Assembly: GCA_025699075.1 (NCBI GenBank)
Contig: JAILWG010000001.1
Span: 345,389-409,388, forward strand
DNA: 64,000 nucleotides
Reading direction: 5' to 3'
DNA from: Candidatus Nitrosopumilus sp.
Lineage (GTDB): Archaea; Thermoproteota; Nitrososphaeria; Nitrososphaerales; Nitrosopumilaceae
Both the position numbers and the translations under genes were made by a program. Under the pieces are notes generated by a model. That model was given only the letters and a program-made list of their open reading frames with translations. It was not told the origin of the DNA and made no database searches. Positions 27,719 to 36,851 of the stretch are shown here, piece after piece; the first letter of the stretch is position 1, and the number at the start of each line of letters is the position of its first letter.

Positions 27719-28021
27719 ATGACTTGGAAGAAAGTTGCAGATAAAGGCGCAGTGGCAGCAGGCAAGGGCAAGGCTTTCAAAGTCGACGGAAAACAAATAG
27801 CAATTTTCAATCAAGACGGATATCATGCAATGGACGATCTATGTGTACATCAAGATGGGTCTATTGCTCCTGGAAAATTAGAAGGAGATATTGTAGAATG
27901 CCCATTGCATTTCTGGCATTATAATATTAAGACTGGAGAATTGACAGACTATCTCAAAGACGTTAAACTTGAAACATATCCAGTGGAAGCAAGAGATGAC
28001 GGAATCTACATAGATATTTGA
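27719..28021 (+). CDS. Rieske-type [2Fe-2S] ferredoxin
   Basis: A 100-residue stand-alone Rieske domain. The cluster ligands are C42-x-H44 (LCVHQDG) and C61-x2-H64 (CPLHFWHYN). It lacks the extra disulfide Cys of cytochrome bc Rieske proteins, so it belongs with the NirD/ferredoxin-type group that passes electrons to reductases or oxygenases. No partner enzyme lies beside it. No signal peptide, so it acts in the cytoplasm. Confidence 0.9.
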   Translation: MTWKKVADKGAVAAGKGKAFKVDGKQIAIFNQDGYHAMDDLCVHQDGSIAPGKLEGDIVECPLHFWHYNIKTGELTDYLKDVKLETYPVEARDDGIYIDI

Positions 28022-28162
28022 CATAGAAAACCTGTAAATTTTCAAAAATACACCTCGAATTTAGTCGTAAATTCTGTAGTGAAGTAAAATTACAACTTAA
28101 ACAATCTTCCAAAAGTGGAATATTCCCACACATCTTTTAAGTTAAAAAATGCAAAATTATTC

Positions 28163-28543
28163 ATGTACAATAAAGTAATTCTTTCAGCTTTATTTGGAAT
28201 ACTACTGATAGGGGTGGGACAAGCTTCATTTGCAGAAGAGGAAAAAGTACCATTTCTTGCAGTAGATGAAGAGAAATTTGAACAGCCAAAATCAAAATAT
28301 AATTATCAAGAATTAACAATCATCGGATTTATTGAAGATTACAAAAGGGGAGAAGAGATAGCAATCACCATCACATATCCAGATGAATCGGAACAAGTAA
28401 TTTCTACATATGCATCAAAGAGAGGTGAAATCTATACACTACTACACATTACACAGGATTCTCAGATAGGAAAACACACACTTTCTTTAAATTATTATGA
28501 AAACTCACTTTCAACAACTTTTGAAATTCTAGAAAATCCATAA
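28163..28543 (+). CDS. Secreted hypothetical protein with signal peptide
   Basis: A 126-residue protein from ATG at 28163 (the frame opens at GTG 28115, but the first 16 residues precede a clear signal peptide). The signal is KVILSALFGILLIGVGQASFA, cut before EEEKV. The rest has about 100 residues with a bacterial-Ig-like beta composition (EIAITITYPDES, GKHTLSLNYYEN, FEILENP end). It precedes another exported protein by 13 bp. Function unknown. Confidence 0.7.
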   Translation: MYNKVILSALFGILLIGVGQASFAEEEKVPFLAVDEEKFEQPKSKYNYQELTIIGFIEDYKRGEEIAITITYPDESEQVISTYASKRGEIYTLLHITQDSQIGKHTLSLNYYENSLSTTFEILENP

Positions 28544-28556
28544 AACAGGACAACAA

Positions 28557-29183
28557 ATGAATTCAAAAATTATTGGCATTAGCATAGTTATTGCCACAAT
28601 CATAGTTTCAGGAGCAACAGTGTTATCATATCAAGAAGTTCAATCTGAAAAATTTAAAGTACACAAAGAAAAAATTTACGACTCAGCATGGGATGAAGAA
28701 ACGACCAAGATTCTTCCAAGAGAAACAGACTTGGGAGAAGGATGGATTTTGATGTGGTCAGATTCCACTGAAAAATTTGTTCAGGGGGAAAACCCAATAA
28801 TTACAAAAAAAACGATTGCAGGGAATGAAATTTTTTCAACATCATATATTTACGCCCATGAAGATTATGGAACATATCAAATTTTAATTTGGAAGGGAGA
28901 ACTTGTCTCAAACTGGATTCCAAAAGAAACCATAGAAAACATATTTGTGCAGACAGATGCAAAAACTAAAAAAATTTTGGAAGGATTGGATTTGATTCCA
29001 AATTGTATAGTAGGATATTATGATTATTACGGAGATGAAAGTGAGATTAAGAATGAATTGCTTTTTTCGGAATGTGCTAAAAAAGATTACAGGGTAAGAG
29101 TCAATTTGGTTGAAGGAGAATACAGTCAAGAATCCATTGAAAAAATTGTTTTTTTGAGTAATTTTGCAATAGGTAAAATTTAG
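28557..29183 (+). CDS. Membrane-anchored extracellular hypothetical protein
   Basis: A 208-residue protein with an N-terminal hydrophobic helix (residues 5-24, IIGISIVIATIIVSGATVLS) and a long hydrophilic extracellular part with two Cys (NCIVGYYDYY and SECAKKDY) that may form a disulfide. It is in tandem with the secreted protein before it. No family is recognised. Confidence 0.7.
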   Translation: MNSKIIGISIVIATIIVSGATVLSYQEVQSEKFKVHKEKIYDSAWDEETTKILPRETDLGEGWILMWSDSTEKFVQGENPIITKKTIAGNEIFSTSYIYAHEDYGTYQILIWKGELVSNWIPKETIENIFVQTDAKTKKILEGLDLIPNCIVGYYDYYGDESEIKNELLFSECAKKDYRVRVNLVEGEYSQESIEKIVFLSNFAIGKI

Positions 29184-29367
29184 AAGAAAATGCAAAGAGA
29201 AGGGACAAAGTCTCCCCTCCCTTATGCTAGGTATGGGTTATGTTGGGCACAGATTTTTCTGTAATATCACCATACAATGTTAGTATAAGGAATAATGTGT
29301 GTTCAAAATGAACTTTTTTGAATTTACTATCATGCATAAGTTTTATTCTACACATTCTGAAAAATAA

Positions 29368-30162
29368 TTGTTGAATCAAGACATCATTAATGAGATCAAA
29401 ACACAAGACTATCCACAAATAACTGAAACAATTGAGAAATTTCTAACTGAACAAATAGAGAACAATCAGGCCAAGGGAGTGATATTAGGGTTGAGCGGAG
29501 GGATAGATTCAGCAGTTTTAGCATATATCTGCAAACGGAAATTAAAAGAAAAAACACTGGCACTAATCATGCCAGATACCTCGATTACACCAAAATCAGA
29601 AACAGAAGATGCCCTCAAGATGATTGCATTGACAGGGATAGAATACAAGCTAATTGACATCAAACCAATCATAAATGAATATTCAATGTATCTTGAACCA
29701 AATGAAAGATCCAAAGGAAATCTAAGAGCCAGAGTTAGAACAAATATTCTGTATTACTATGCAAATATGAAAAATTATCTTGTACTGGGTTCAAGCGATA
29801 GAAGTGAATACATGATTGGGTATTTTACAAAATTTGGGGACGGAGCATCAGACATAACACCAATAATTTCATTATACAAACTCCAAGTAAGAGAGATTGC
29901 AAAGTATCTCGGCGTACCTGAAAATATCATCCTAAAGAAAAGCAGTCCACATCTATGGAAAGATCATGAAGCAGAAGAAGAGCTAGGAATACCATATGAA
30001 GAGATAGATTCAATTTTGCATTGTCTACTTGATAAAAAACTCTCAATAGAAGAAACAGAAAAAATTACTCAAATTGATAAAGAGACAATAGAAAAAATCC
30101 ATCAACTATACATAAACAGTGAACATAAAAGATTGCCAGCACTAAAACCAGATAAGAATTAG
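29368..30162 (+). CDS. nadE: NH3-dependent NAD+ synthetase
   Basis: A 264-residue enzyme amidating nicotinic acid adenine dinucleotide to NAD+. The PP-loop SGGIDSA is at about 43-49. LRARVRTNILYYYAN and GSSDRSEYMIGYFTKFGDGA are the usual substrate contacts. No glutaminase domain is fused, so free ammonia is the nitrogen donor, which suits an ammonia oxidiser. Two TTG codons in tandem (29368, 29371) are the likely starts. It is followed after 1 bp by cysS. Confidence 0.93.
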   Translation: MLNQDIINEIKTQDYPQITETIEKFLTEQIENNQAKGVILGLSGGIDSAVLAYICKRKLKEKTLALIMPDTSITPKSETEDALKMIALTGIEYKLIDIKPIINEYSMYLEPNERSKGNLRARVRTNILYYYANMKNYLVLGSSDRSEYMIGYFTKFGDGASDITPIISLYKLQVREIAKYLGVPENIILKKSSPHLWKDHEAEEELGIPYEEIDSILHCLLDKKLSIEETEKITQIDKETIEKIHQLYINSEHKRLPALKPDKN

Positions 30163-30163
30163 A

Positions 30164-31552
30164 ATGAAAATTCAAGATACATTAACAAAATCAGAGCAAG
30201 AGGTAGACATCTCAAAAAAAGTCAAAATTTACCTTTGTGGAGTAACAGTTTACGACGAATCACACATAGGTCATGCAAGAACAATCATAGTTTTTGATGT
30301 TTTGAGAAAATACCTCGAAGATAAAGGGATAGAAATTGAATTTATTCAAAATTTTACAGATGTGGATGACAAAATCATCAACCGTGCCAATGAAGAAAAT
30401 AAAACAGCAGGTGAAATTAGTACCAAATACATTGAAAATTACTTTGAAGATTTTGACGGACTAAATGTAAAACGCGCTACTAACTATCCAAAAGCAACAG
30501 AACATATCGAAGACATTATAAAATTTATTGAAAAACTAATCGAGAAAGGAATTGCTTACCCAACAAAAAATGGAGTATATTTCTCAGTATCAAAATTTCC
30601 GGATTATGGAAAGTTATCTAAAAAGAAAATAGATGAGCTTCAATCAGGAGCAAGAATAGAAGTAGATGAAGAGAAAAAAGACCCACTAGACTTTGCATTA
30701 TGGAAATTATCAGATAAAGAACCCGTATGGGATAGTCCTTGGGGCAAAGGACGACCAGGATGGCACATAGAATGTTCTGCCATGAGCATAAAGTATCTGG
30801 GAGAAAATTTTGACATCCATGGAGGTGGACGAGATTTGATTTTCCCACATCATGAAAATGAAATTGCACAATCAGAATCATGCACAGGCAGTCAATTTGC
30901 AAAAATTTGGATGCATGTGGGGATGGTCACAATAGATGGAGAAAAAATGTCAAAATCCATAGGAAATGTAAAATCAATTAAACATGTTATAGAAAACTGG
31001 GGACCAAACATCATCAGACTGTTTTGTTTATCAGGGCACTATTCAAAACCAATCGATTACTCGGAAGAATTACTAAAAGAAAATCTCATCAAATGGAGAC
31101 AGGTAGAAACATGTCATTATGAGTTGTTTCATGCAAATAATGAAAACAGTGAAAACATAGACGAATTTGTCGCTAAAATATGCACAGAGTTTGACAGAGC
31201 CCTAGATAATGACTTTAATACACACATGGCGTTATCTGCATTTTTTCAAATAGTTAAAGAAGTAAACAGGCTAGCAGCTGAAGAAAAACTTGGAAATGAA
31301 AACACCAAGACAGTTAAAAAAGAGTTAAAACGAATGCGAGAAATTTTAGGATTAACAATTCCAGAAATTACAGAAAATGTAAAAGATGAAATTAATAAAC
31401 TAATCATTCAGAGAGAACAATCAAGAAAAGAAAAACAATTTGAAGAAGCAGATAAGATCAGAGACAAACTAAATGAAATGAACATTGAATTAATTGATCA
31501 TAAAGGAAAAACCATCTGGATGATTAAAGAAAAGATTAAAGCAGAAAAATAA
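30164..31552 (+). CDS. cysS: Cysteinyl-tRNA synthetase
   Basis: A 462-residue class I synthetase charging tRNA-Cys. Zinc ligand Cys in [16 protein letters not shown] next to the HIGH motif, a second set around [10 protein letters not shown] and FPHHENE, and KMSKS at about 266-270. The length matches the family. It is translationally close to nadE (1-bp gap), implying one operon. Confidence 0.95.
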   Translation: MKIQDTLTKSEQEVDISKKVKIYLCGVTVYDESHIGHARTIIVFDVLRKYLEDKGIEIEFIQNFTDVDDKIINRANEENKTAGEISTKYIENYFEDFDGLNVKRATNYPKATEHIEDIIKFIEKLIEKGIAYPTKNGVYFSVSKFPDYGKLSKKKIDELQSGARIEVDEEKKDPLDFALWKLSDKEPVWDSPWGKGRPGWHIECSAMSIKYLGENFDIHGGGRDLIFPHHENEIAQSESCTGSQFAKIWMHVGMVTIDGEKMSKSIGNVKSIKHVIENWGPNIIRLFCLSGHYSKPIDYSEELLKENLIKWRQVETCHYELFHANNENSENIDEFVAKICTEFDRALDNDFNTHMALSAFFQIVKEVNRLAAEEKLGNENTKTVKKELKRMREILGLTIPEITENVKDEINKLIIQREQSRKEKQFEEADKIRDKLNEMNIELIDHKGKTIWMIKEKIKAEK

Positions 31553-31558
31553 AAAAGA

Positions 31559-31873
31559 TCAAGGATTAATCATTTCTAATTTATCCTCAATTCTATCATA
31601 GTATCCATTGATTTCCATTGCAGGGATGTTAAATGTTGCAGATACAGTATCTCCAACGACAGCATTACAATTTGGAACTACAACGGAACGTCCAATTTCG
31701 GACTCTCCAACACAGCCATAATTTGTAACTGCAATTACTGTAACATCCTCAGTAACAGAAATTGGAATAATATTCCAAGGTGTTATTGTAAAGACCAATG
31801 TTACTGAAATTGCAGCAGCTAGAATGGCCATGAACTTTAGCTGTGGAGTTTTTTGATTTGTTGTTTGTTGCAT
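31559..31873 (-). CDS. Small membrane-anchored protein under a TTAGCACTAG promoter
   Basis: A 104-residue protein with one hydrophobic helix (about 14-34, FMAILAAAISVTLVFTI) and an exterior part with two Cys (NYGCVGESE and VPNCNAV) likely to form a disulfide. No family is recognised. The promoter has two copies of the TTAGCACTAG element 18 bp apart (31911-31920 and 31929-31938, read on minus), followed by gttatat. It is the outermost member seen of the putative B12/light regulon. Confidence 0.7.
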   Translation of the reverse strand: MQQTTNQKTPQLKFMAILAAAISVTLVFTITPWNIIPISVTEDVTVIAVTNYGCVGESEIGRSVVVPNCNAVVGDTVSATFNIPAMEINGYYDRIEDKLEMINP

Positions 31874-31902
31874 TTATTCTCATTATTTTTATCACTCAAT
31901 GA

Positions 31903-31938
31903 GATATAACCTAGAGGTAACTTTTAAGCTAGTGCTAA
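31903..31938 (-). promoter_or_regulatory. Operator pair and TATA box for 31559-31873
   Basis: On the minus strand: TTAGCACTAG (31938-31929), 8 bp, TTACCTCTAG (31920-31911), then the TATA-like GTTATATC. The ATG at 31873 lies about 33 bp from the TATA centre, so the leader is very short. Confidence 0.7.
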
Positions 31939-32006
31939 CTTTTGAAACAAATTGTGATTATTTGCTACAATTGACAATCACAGTTTTTATTTTTTAGAAT
32001 TTTGAT

Positions 32007-32292
32007 TTACTCCATCGGAGTATCAATAAAAATATCCTGAATGTCTTTTCCAGGGGCTTTTCTTTTATCAAGAGGGTTTTTGTGATTATAGGCACGAGAT
32101 TTCATTTCTGAAACTAACATTTGATGACTAAAATACATGGCTTTTAGCCTCCCGTTCCATCTAAAGGGTTTCAGGATGTTTAGAATATCCTTTTTTCTTC
32201 TCAGTTATCACTGCCCACATAGCATGAAGTTCTCGATGCTCACCCAGTAGATGATTTCTACATGGTTTAGGTGAAACATTCCAAATTCTCAT
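32007..32292 (-). pseudogene. Pyrimidine dimer DNA glycosylase (DenV-like), frameshifted
   Basis: ATG at 32292 begins MRIWNVSPKPCRNHLLGEH, REL-H-AMW, then KKGYSKHPETL and a stop. Skipping one T of the following CTTT run continues RWNGRLKAMYFSHQMLVSE, then YNHKNPLDK, to a stop at 32007. The joined 94-residue protein matches the short prokaryotic relatives of T4 endonuclease V, including H-L-L-G-E-H-R-E-L-H and the KGY...HPET signature. These enzymes excise UV-induced pyrimidine dimers. It is the last gene of the 32995 operon driven by paired TTAGCACTAG elements. The indel may be real or a sequencing error. Confidence 0.75.
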
Positions 32293-32330
32293 CTAGAAAT
32301 CACAAAATTTTCTCAGAAAGCATCTTTGAT

Positions 32331-32459
32331 TTATTCAAACCAAAATTTTTTACAGTTGCGACATTGTTTTTTATCCGCATTCAATTCAGATGAGGTAACA
32401 CTTTCAAAATTTTTAGAACCACATGTAGGACATAAATCATCTTTAATCATTTCAAACAT
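32331..32459 (-). CDS. Small zinc-ribbon protein, 42 aa
   Basis: Hand-translated from ATG at 32459 (ATG 32450 is also possible). Two CxxC knuckles (LCPTCGSK and QCRNCKK) 21 residues apart form a zinc ribbon; the end is KFWFE. The start overlaps the end of the PNPOx-like gene by 8 bp, placing it in the same operon upstream of the dimer glycosylase. Confidence 0.7.
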   Translation of the reverse strand: MFEMIKDDLCPTCGSKNFESVTSSELNADKKQCRNCKKFWFE

Positions 32460-32886
32460 CCTTCATTCTTTTTGAATAATCATAATTGAAAACTTTTTTT
32501 GGAGTTATTTCAATTGCCACTTCGCTTTTCATATTATTTTTTAAATATCTGGACAGTGTAGAGGGCTTATCTCCAAGATACTTTTTCATTAGTAGTAAAA
32601 GAATTTTTTCCCCATCAGATTCAATTATTTTTGCCACACCATTGCCACGAGATCCTTTGTATGGAGGTTTGTCAGTTGCAATTTCAAATCCACAATTGGG
32701 ATTTTGTTCCAAATATGAAACTATTTTGGCAGTTTTCTGAGTGGCACAATATATCTTTCCATCAATTTGCTCATACCAAAGTGAAATTATATTTGGTGTT
32801 CCATCAGGCTTTATGTAAGCAATTCGTATTGGAATTTTTGAATCATCTACCACATTTGAAAATAATTGTTCATTCAATTGTTGCAT
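32452..32886 (-). CDS. Pyridoxamine 5'-phosphate oxidase-like flavin-binding protein
   Basis: A 144-residue split-barrel protein from ATG at 32886. Features of the PNPOx/F420-binding fold are PIRIAYIKPDGTPNIISLWYE at the start and NPNCGFEIATDKPPYKGSRGNG in the middle. Such proteins bind FMN or F420 and reduce or oxidise small molecules, or sense redox state. It lies second in the operon driven by the TTAGCACTAG pair at 33024-33052. Confidence 0.75.
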   Translation of the reverse strand: MQQLNEQLFSNVVDDSKIPIRIAYIKPDGTPNIISLWYEQIDGKIYCATQKTAKIVSYLEQNPNCGFEIATDKPPYKGSRGNGVAKIIESDGEKILLLLMKKYLGDKPSTLSRYLKNNMKSEVAIEITPKKVFNYDYSKRMKDV

Positions 32887-32995
32887 AATTACCCCCACCA
32901 GATTTTAAAACAGATTTTGAATAACAATGATCACAAGACCACTCTTCAAATGTATATCCGCAATTATTGCATTTTTGATTTATTGTTTGGCTCAT
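32870..32995 (-). CDS. Small zinc-finger protein, 41 aa, first gene of operon
   Basis: Hand-translated from ATG at 32995: C-x2-C (KCNNCGYTF) and C-x2-C (SCDHCYSK) 12 residues apart, followed by a Gly-rich GGGN and an acidic end. It overlaps the start of the PNPOx-like gene by 17 bp. It stands directly behind the operator pair, so it is the promoter-proximal gene of the operon that ends in the dimer glycosylase. Confidence 0.65.
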   Translation of the reverse strand: MSQTINQKCNNCGYTFEEWSCDHCYSKSVLKSGGGNYATIE

Positions 32996-33013
32996 AATGA
33001 AATTATGATTTAT

Positions 33014-33052
33014 CGATATATGAATAGTGCTTAAGATTACTACTAGTGCTAA
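33014..33052 (-). promoter_or_regulatory. Operator pair and TATA box for the 32995 operon
   Basis: On the minus strand: TTAGCACTAG (33052-33043), 9 bp, TAAGCACTAT (33033-33024), then TCATATATCG as TATA box. Same order and orientation as the other regulon promoters. ATG 32995 lies about 23 bp from the TATA. Confidence 0.75.
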
Positions 33053-33101
33053 CCACCATGAATTTAAACTGAATTAAAATACTAAGCCAAGAAGAACAAT
33101 T

Positions 33102-33788
33102 ATGAGAAAAATCTCAATAGCATTATCCCTTTTAATAATAATCTCAATAAGTCCTGTTTACGGTCACAAGTTAATAGCACATGATGAATCACATAGGGAT
33201 TTTGATAATGCATTAAAAATTCCAGATCATATGATTTCGTGGGCAATTTACGAGGATTTGGGGGTTAATGAGGCTAAATTTTATTCATTTGAGGCCAAAA
33301 AAGGAGATCCATTTTACGCAAGTATCGTAATACCGAAAATGAACGCATTAGAAAATTATTCGCCCACTCTTGTTTTAGTTAGTCCAGAAGACATTCAAAA
33401 TAATGATGATGATTTCAATTCCTTAGCCAATGCTAAAAAATTTCCCTATGAAGGTAATTTTCCAGGAAACGAATTCTATGAACCATTTGGTCAAGTCACA
33501 TATTGGGAAAGACAAGAAATCAAAATGGAAATTCCTATGGACGGAAAATATTTCATCATAGTACTTGATGAAAAAAATCAAGAAGGGAAATACAGTCTGG
33601 CCATTGGAACGATAGAAGATTTTTCGGATGAAAATATTTTTTTAATTTTACCACAATCTTGGTGGGATACAAAAATATTTGTAAATGATTATATTTCAAT
33701 CGGAATTTTATTTTTGATCATAATTATTCTGATTCTCATTATAGGGTTGGTAATGAAAAGGAAAATAAAAAAGAAAATTAAAACGTAA
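33102..33788 (+). CDS. Exported protein with C-terminal membrane anchor
   Basis: A 228-residue protein with a signal peptide (ISIALSLLIIISISPVYG, cut near residue 22), a 165-residue exterior domain and a C-terminal helix (about 196-216) followed by a Lys-rich cytoplasmic tail. This type I topology is common for archaeal surface proteins. The His-rich segment just after the signal (HKLIAHDESH) might bind metal. It is divergent from the 32995 operon; the operator pair between them is oriented for the other gene. Confidence 0.7.
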   Translation: MRKISIALSLLIIISISPVYGHKLIAHDESHRDFDNALKIPDHMISWAIYEDLGVNEAKFYSFEAKKGDPFYASIVIPKMNALENYSPTLVLVSPEDIQNNDDDFNSLANAKKFPYEGNFPGNEFYEPFGQVTYWERQEIKMEIPMDGKYFIIVLDEKNQEGKYSLAIGTIEDFSDENIFLILPQSWWDTKIFVNDYISIGILFLIIIILILIIGLVMKRKIKKKIKT

Positions 33789-33894
33789 AGCTCAAGCTAA
33801 CATTTCAAAATACATGCCTAAAAAAATTAGGGCCGTCTAATTAGGAGAATCTAATTTTAATGATGTTTATTAAATTAGAGAAATAAGTAATAAC

Positions 33895-34176
33895 ATGAAT
33901 GCATGGAATAAATTTTGGAATTGGTATGAAAATAAAATATTAGGGAGTGTAATTTTAATTGCAATAATTCAATTCATTCAAGTTCCACATATGGTTTGGA
34001 ATGCAGACATTATGCTAGAAGCAGGAATAGTATCAAGAGTTCATCCGATAATAGATTGGTTCTTGTATGGAGTGGATCTTATAGAGATAATTTCAATTGT
34101 CAATGTTGGAATGATAATGTTTAGTTTGTTCAAAAAGAAACGCAAAGAAAGAAAACAAATTCAAAAAGTAATATAG
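33895..34176 (+). CDS. Small membrane protein, two helices
   Basis: A 93-residue protein with two hydrophobic segments (about 16-34 and 58-80) and a strongly basic tail (KKKRKERKQIQK). No family is recognised. It converges with the MscS gene and ends 2 bp from its stop. Confidence 0.65.
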   Translation: MNAWNKFWNWYENKILGSVILIAIIQFIQVPHMVWNADIMLEAGIVSRVHPIIDWFLYGVDLIEIISIVNVGMIMFSLFKKKRKERKQIQKVI

Positions 34177-34177
34177 A

Positions 34178-35014
34178 TTATTCTTGTGATTTCCAAACTA
34201 CACGTTGTGGGAAAGGGATTTCGATTCCAGCAGCATCAAAAGCATTTTTAGCAACCTTTAGCAATTTTGGGCCAACCTGATCCCAATCATCCCTAGGATG
34301 CCAGACTAAAATTTCAATATTGATACTAGAATCAGCTAATTCATTTATTCTAAATTCAGGTTTTGGCAATATCAAAACAAAAGGCAGAGAATTGCGAATA
34401 GCTTTTTCCAGAACAGAAATGGCAGCGTCAATATCCTCTTTGTAGGCAATTCCAACCATAGCCTCAGAGCGTCGAACCGGAGTTGAGCTGAGTGAACGAA
34501 TGTTAGAAGTAAAAAACGACTCATTAGGAATTCGGATAATGGTTCCATCAAATTTTCTTATACGAACTGAAAAAGTACTAATGTCCAATAAAGTCCCAGA
34601 CACATCAGAACCAGGAATTTCAATTTTGTCACCTTGTTTTACAGGTTTTTCAATCATCAAAAATATTCCAGAAATTAAATTTGATACAACAGATTGAGTT
34701 GCAAATCCAATTACAATTCCAAATATTCCTCCTGCAACAAGCAGCCCAGAAAAATCAACACCTGTAGTCGAGGTGAAAACTAAGAACGATAAAATGATTA
34801 TTCCAAAATAAATTAGCTTTCCAAAGTTTTTTGCAGAATCCTGTGGAAGTGTGGGAGCATAATATTTTGTAAAGAGTAATCTTGCCGTTCTTGCAATTAT
34901 AACTCCCACCCCCATAATGATTCCACCAATTAATAATGAGAGAAGGGTCAACCCACCTACAATTTCAATATCAGATAAACTTTGTAAAAATTCGAAAACC
35001 AATTTAGTCAACAC
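34178..35014 (-). CDS. mscS: MscS family mechanosensitive channel
   Basis: A 278-residue small-conductance mechanosensitive channel protecting against osmotic shock. Three membrane helices fill the first 115 residues. The pore-lining TM3 region reads GGIFGIVIGFATQSVVSNLISGIFLMIEKP, followed by the beta domain (GDKIEI, VSGTLLDIS) and the MscS C-terminal domain. Its start overlaps the end of the DUF432-like gene by 11 bp, so the two are translationally coupled. Confidence 0.93.
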   Translation of the reverse strand: MLTKLVFEFLQSLSDIEIVGGLTLLSLLIGGIIMGVGVIIARTARLLFTKYYAPTLPQDSAKNFGKLIYFGIIILSFLVFTSTTGVDFSGLLVAGGIFGIVIGFATQSVVSNLISGIFLMIEKPVKQGDKIEIPGSDVSGTLLDISTFSVRIRKFDGTIIRIPNESFFTSNIRSLSSTPVRRSEAMVGIAYKEDIDAAISVLEKAIRNSLPFVLILPKPEFRINELADSSINIEILVWHPRDDWDQVGPKLLKVAKNAFDAAGIEIPFPQRVVWKSQE

Positions 35015-35780
35015 CCAAATCTATATGTTTAACATTTTCAATCCTTTCATATGTTGGGGATTTTGTCCAATCAGTTTGTATAGCCACAGCATCAACATCA
35101 GAAATTTCCAAAGTAAGTTTCTTTTTAAAAGTTCCATTTAATGAATCAACAATTGCCTTTGAATTTTTATAATATATCGAATGTTCAGATATTGGAAAAA
35201 CAAGTTTTGAGACAGTGATTCCTCTAGATAGTTCATTTTTGAGAGTAATTTCAATTACAGCATTTCTAAATGGAGTGGACGAATCTATAGATTCAACTAT
35301 TTTAGATTGAGAGTAATTACATAGAGTACCAGATTCAGGATTACCATACAAACAAAATCGAGAATCAACATGATTGCAAGTAAACCAATCCAAAGAATCT
35401 TTATTTCCACCATGAATTATAAAGACACCAATTTCAATTGGACAGTTAACCAAAACAACCGCAGATGCACCACTTGAAAGAAAAATAGGAGTGTCAAGAT
35501 CTAAATATAGATAATCAGTTCGTCTTGCAGGATAATTCAAGGGTCTGATAGGAGCCAACTCAATAGTCAATTCAGAAGAAGATACAGGGATTGTTTTTTC
35601 AAGAATGTTATCTTCAGCGTCTTTTCGAGTATATGAAAAAACATTTTTTCCTATTTTTTTAATTTTAATTATAGTATCAGGAAGTAAAAGTTCAAGAGAA
35701 TCTTCAATGGAATATACACCATAATCAGAATAGTTTGAATTAGTATCCTCATTCATATTTTTAATTTGTAATAAATCCAA
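35004..35780 (-). CDS. DUF432-like archaeal protein
   Basis: A 258-residue protein resembling DUF432, an archaea-specific family of unknown role (YGVYSIEDSLELLLPDTII at the start, EITLKNELSRGI in the second half). No signal peptide or membrane segment is apparent. Overlap with mscS by 11 bp suggests that it works with the channel, perhaps as a cytoplasmic partner. I recall the DUF432 name from pattern memory only, so the family label is moderately certain. Confidence 0.6.
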   Translation of the reverse strand: MDLLQIKNMNEDTNSNYSDYGVYSIEDSLELLLPDTIIKIKKIGKNVFSYTRKDAEDNILEKTIPVSSSELTIELAPIRPLNYPARRTDYLYLDLDTPIFLSSGASAVVLVNCPIEIGVFIIHGGNKDSLDWFTCNHVDSRFCLYGNPESGTLCNYSQSKIVESIDSSTPFRNAVIEITLKNELSRGITVSKLVFPISEHSIYYKNSKAIVDSLNGTFKKKLTLEISDVDAVAIQTDWTKSPTYERIENVKHIDLGVD

Positions 35781-35844
35781 GATTTATTCTATCCTATTTG
35801 AGTAATAGTGCCTTTAGAAAAATAATAAAAAGAGAAATGGAGAA

Positions 35845-36747
35845 TTACTCCAAATCTAGGAGAATGCTTGTACTTCCAAATGGTTCATTGATTCGAAATT
35901 CATATATTTTTGATGGATCGTATTCAAATTCGGTTCCACCATATCCAATGTTGGGTCCAAATAAAATATTGAATTCTCTCGAATCTCCAGGATTGAGTAC
36001 TATTTCACCACTAGTAAAGTCCATTCCAGAATATTTGTATGCCTTAGAACCATCCCATACATCATAGCTGCATATTGAAGGACTGGTACAGTGTAGTGCA
36101 GTAATTTCTGAACTAGTGTTCTCAGCTAACATTCGGATTGACAAAATAGGTTGACCGGATGGACGAATTTCAAACTCGTTTCCTTCAGAACCTATGCCAT
36201 ACCAATAGTAGGTTATTGGTCCAAGAACAAACTTCTCTGCATCAGTTTTGTATTTGTGCAAAGTTATTGCCTTTTTAAGAGGTTTTTCACAATCTATTCT
36301 TTTGTAGCCTACCTTGATTTCAGAACATTTTTCCAAGTCTGATTCCAGTTTTGCCAATTCTGAATCAGCATTTTCTGATTCAGATGATTTGACGGACATG
36401 TTATCTGAACTTACAGATACTGAAATGAATCCAGATTTTATCAAGTATTGAATTCCATTAACAAATTCATTATCAGATATGGTTCCATCAGCCCACCAGC
36501 CAGCATTGTTTTTCACCCAATCAGGTACAGTATCAGAAGTTTCTGAAGATGTAGCCGTAGGAGGTACTTGGATAATTCCATCCTTAATCAAAAATGAAAT
36601 TCCAGTAAGGAATTCAGATTCAGAGATGGTTCCATCAGCCCACCAGCCAGCATTGTTTTTCACCCAACCAGGAACTTCTGCATAAGCAGTAGAAACTGTT
36701 GAGGCAACTATCAAAATTGCTGCAATTGTAGTTATTGCTATTTTCAT
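35845..36747 (-). CDS. Secreted W-W repeat protein under a TTAGCACTAG promoter
   Basis: A 300-residue exported protein. A signal peptide (1-23, ending TAYA) is followed by two W-W repeats, at about 24-61 and 72-110, each reading P-(G/D)-WVKNNAGWWADGTIS, then EF-x-x-GI-x-(F/Y)LI and an I-x-V end. A coiled linker and a 150-residue C-terminal domain follow, ending FGSTSILLDLE. Repeats of this type are shared with three other proteins here. Its promoter holds three TTAGCACTAG-like copies upstream of cttatatac. The repeat probably mediates surface interactions; function unproven. Confidence 0.8.
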   Translation of the reverse strand: MKIAITTIAAILIVASTVSTAYAEVPGWVKNNAGWWADGTISESEFLTGISFLIKDGIIQVPPTATSSETSDTVPDWVKNNAGWWADGTISDNEFVNGIQYLIKSGFISVSVSSDNMSVKSSESENADSELAKLESDLEKCSEIKVGYKRIDCEKPLKKAITLHKYKTDAEKFVLGPITYYWYGIGSEGNEFEIRPSGQPILSIRMLAENTSSEITALHCTSPSICSYDVWDGSKAYKYSGMDFTSGEIVLNPGDSREFNILFGPNIGYGGTEFEYDPSKIYEFRINEPFGSTSILLDLE

Positions 36748-36769
36748 TGTATGTTTTTTTACATCATCG

Positions 36770-36835
36770 TATATAAGCTAGTGCTAATTAATTGACTAGT
36801 GGTAATTTTACTAAATCAGGATAACATAGTGCCAA
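36770..36835 (-). promoter_or_regulatory. Operator cluster and TATA box for 35845-36747
   Basis: On the minus strand: TTGGCACTAT (36835-36826), then TTACCACTAG (36805-36796), 8 bp, TTAGCACTAG (36787-36778), then CTTATATAC. The last two have the regulon-wide 18-bp spacing. The first could also serve the divergent DUF1722 gene at 36852. Confidence 0.75.
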
Positions 36836-36851
36836 ATGATCAAAACACAAA

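Noticed and set aside
29203..29225. AAGGGA...TCCCTT hairpin after the exported protein gene as a terminator
   Set aside because: The stem is short, the loop is long, and no T-run follows on plus.
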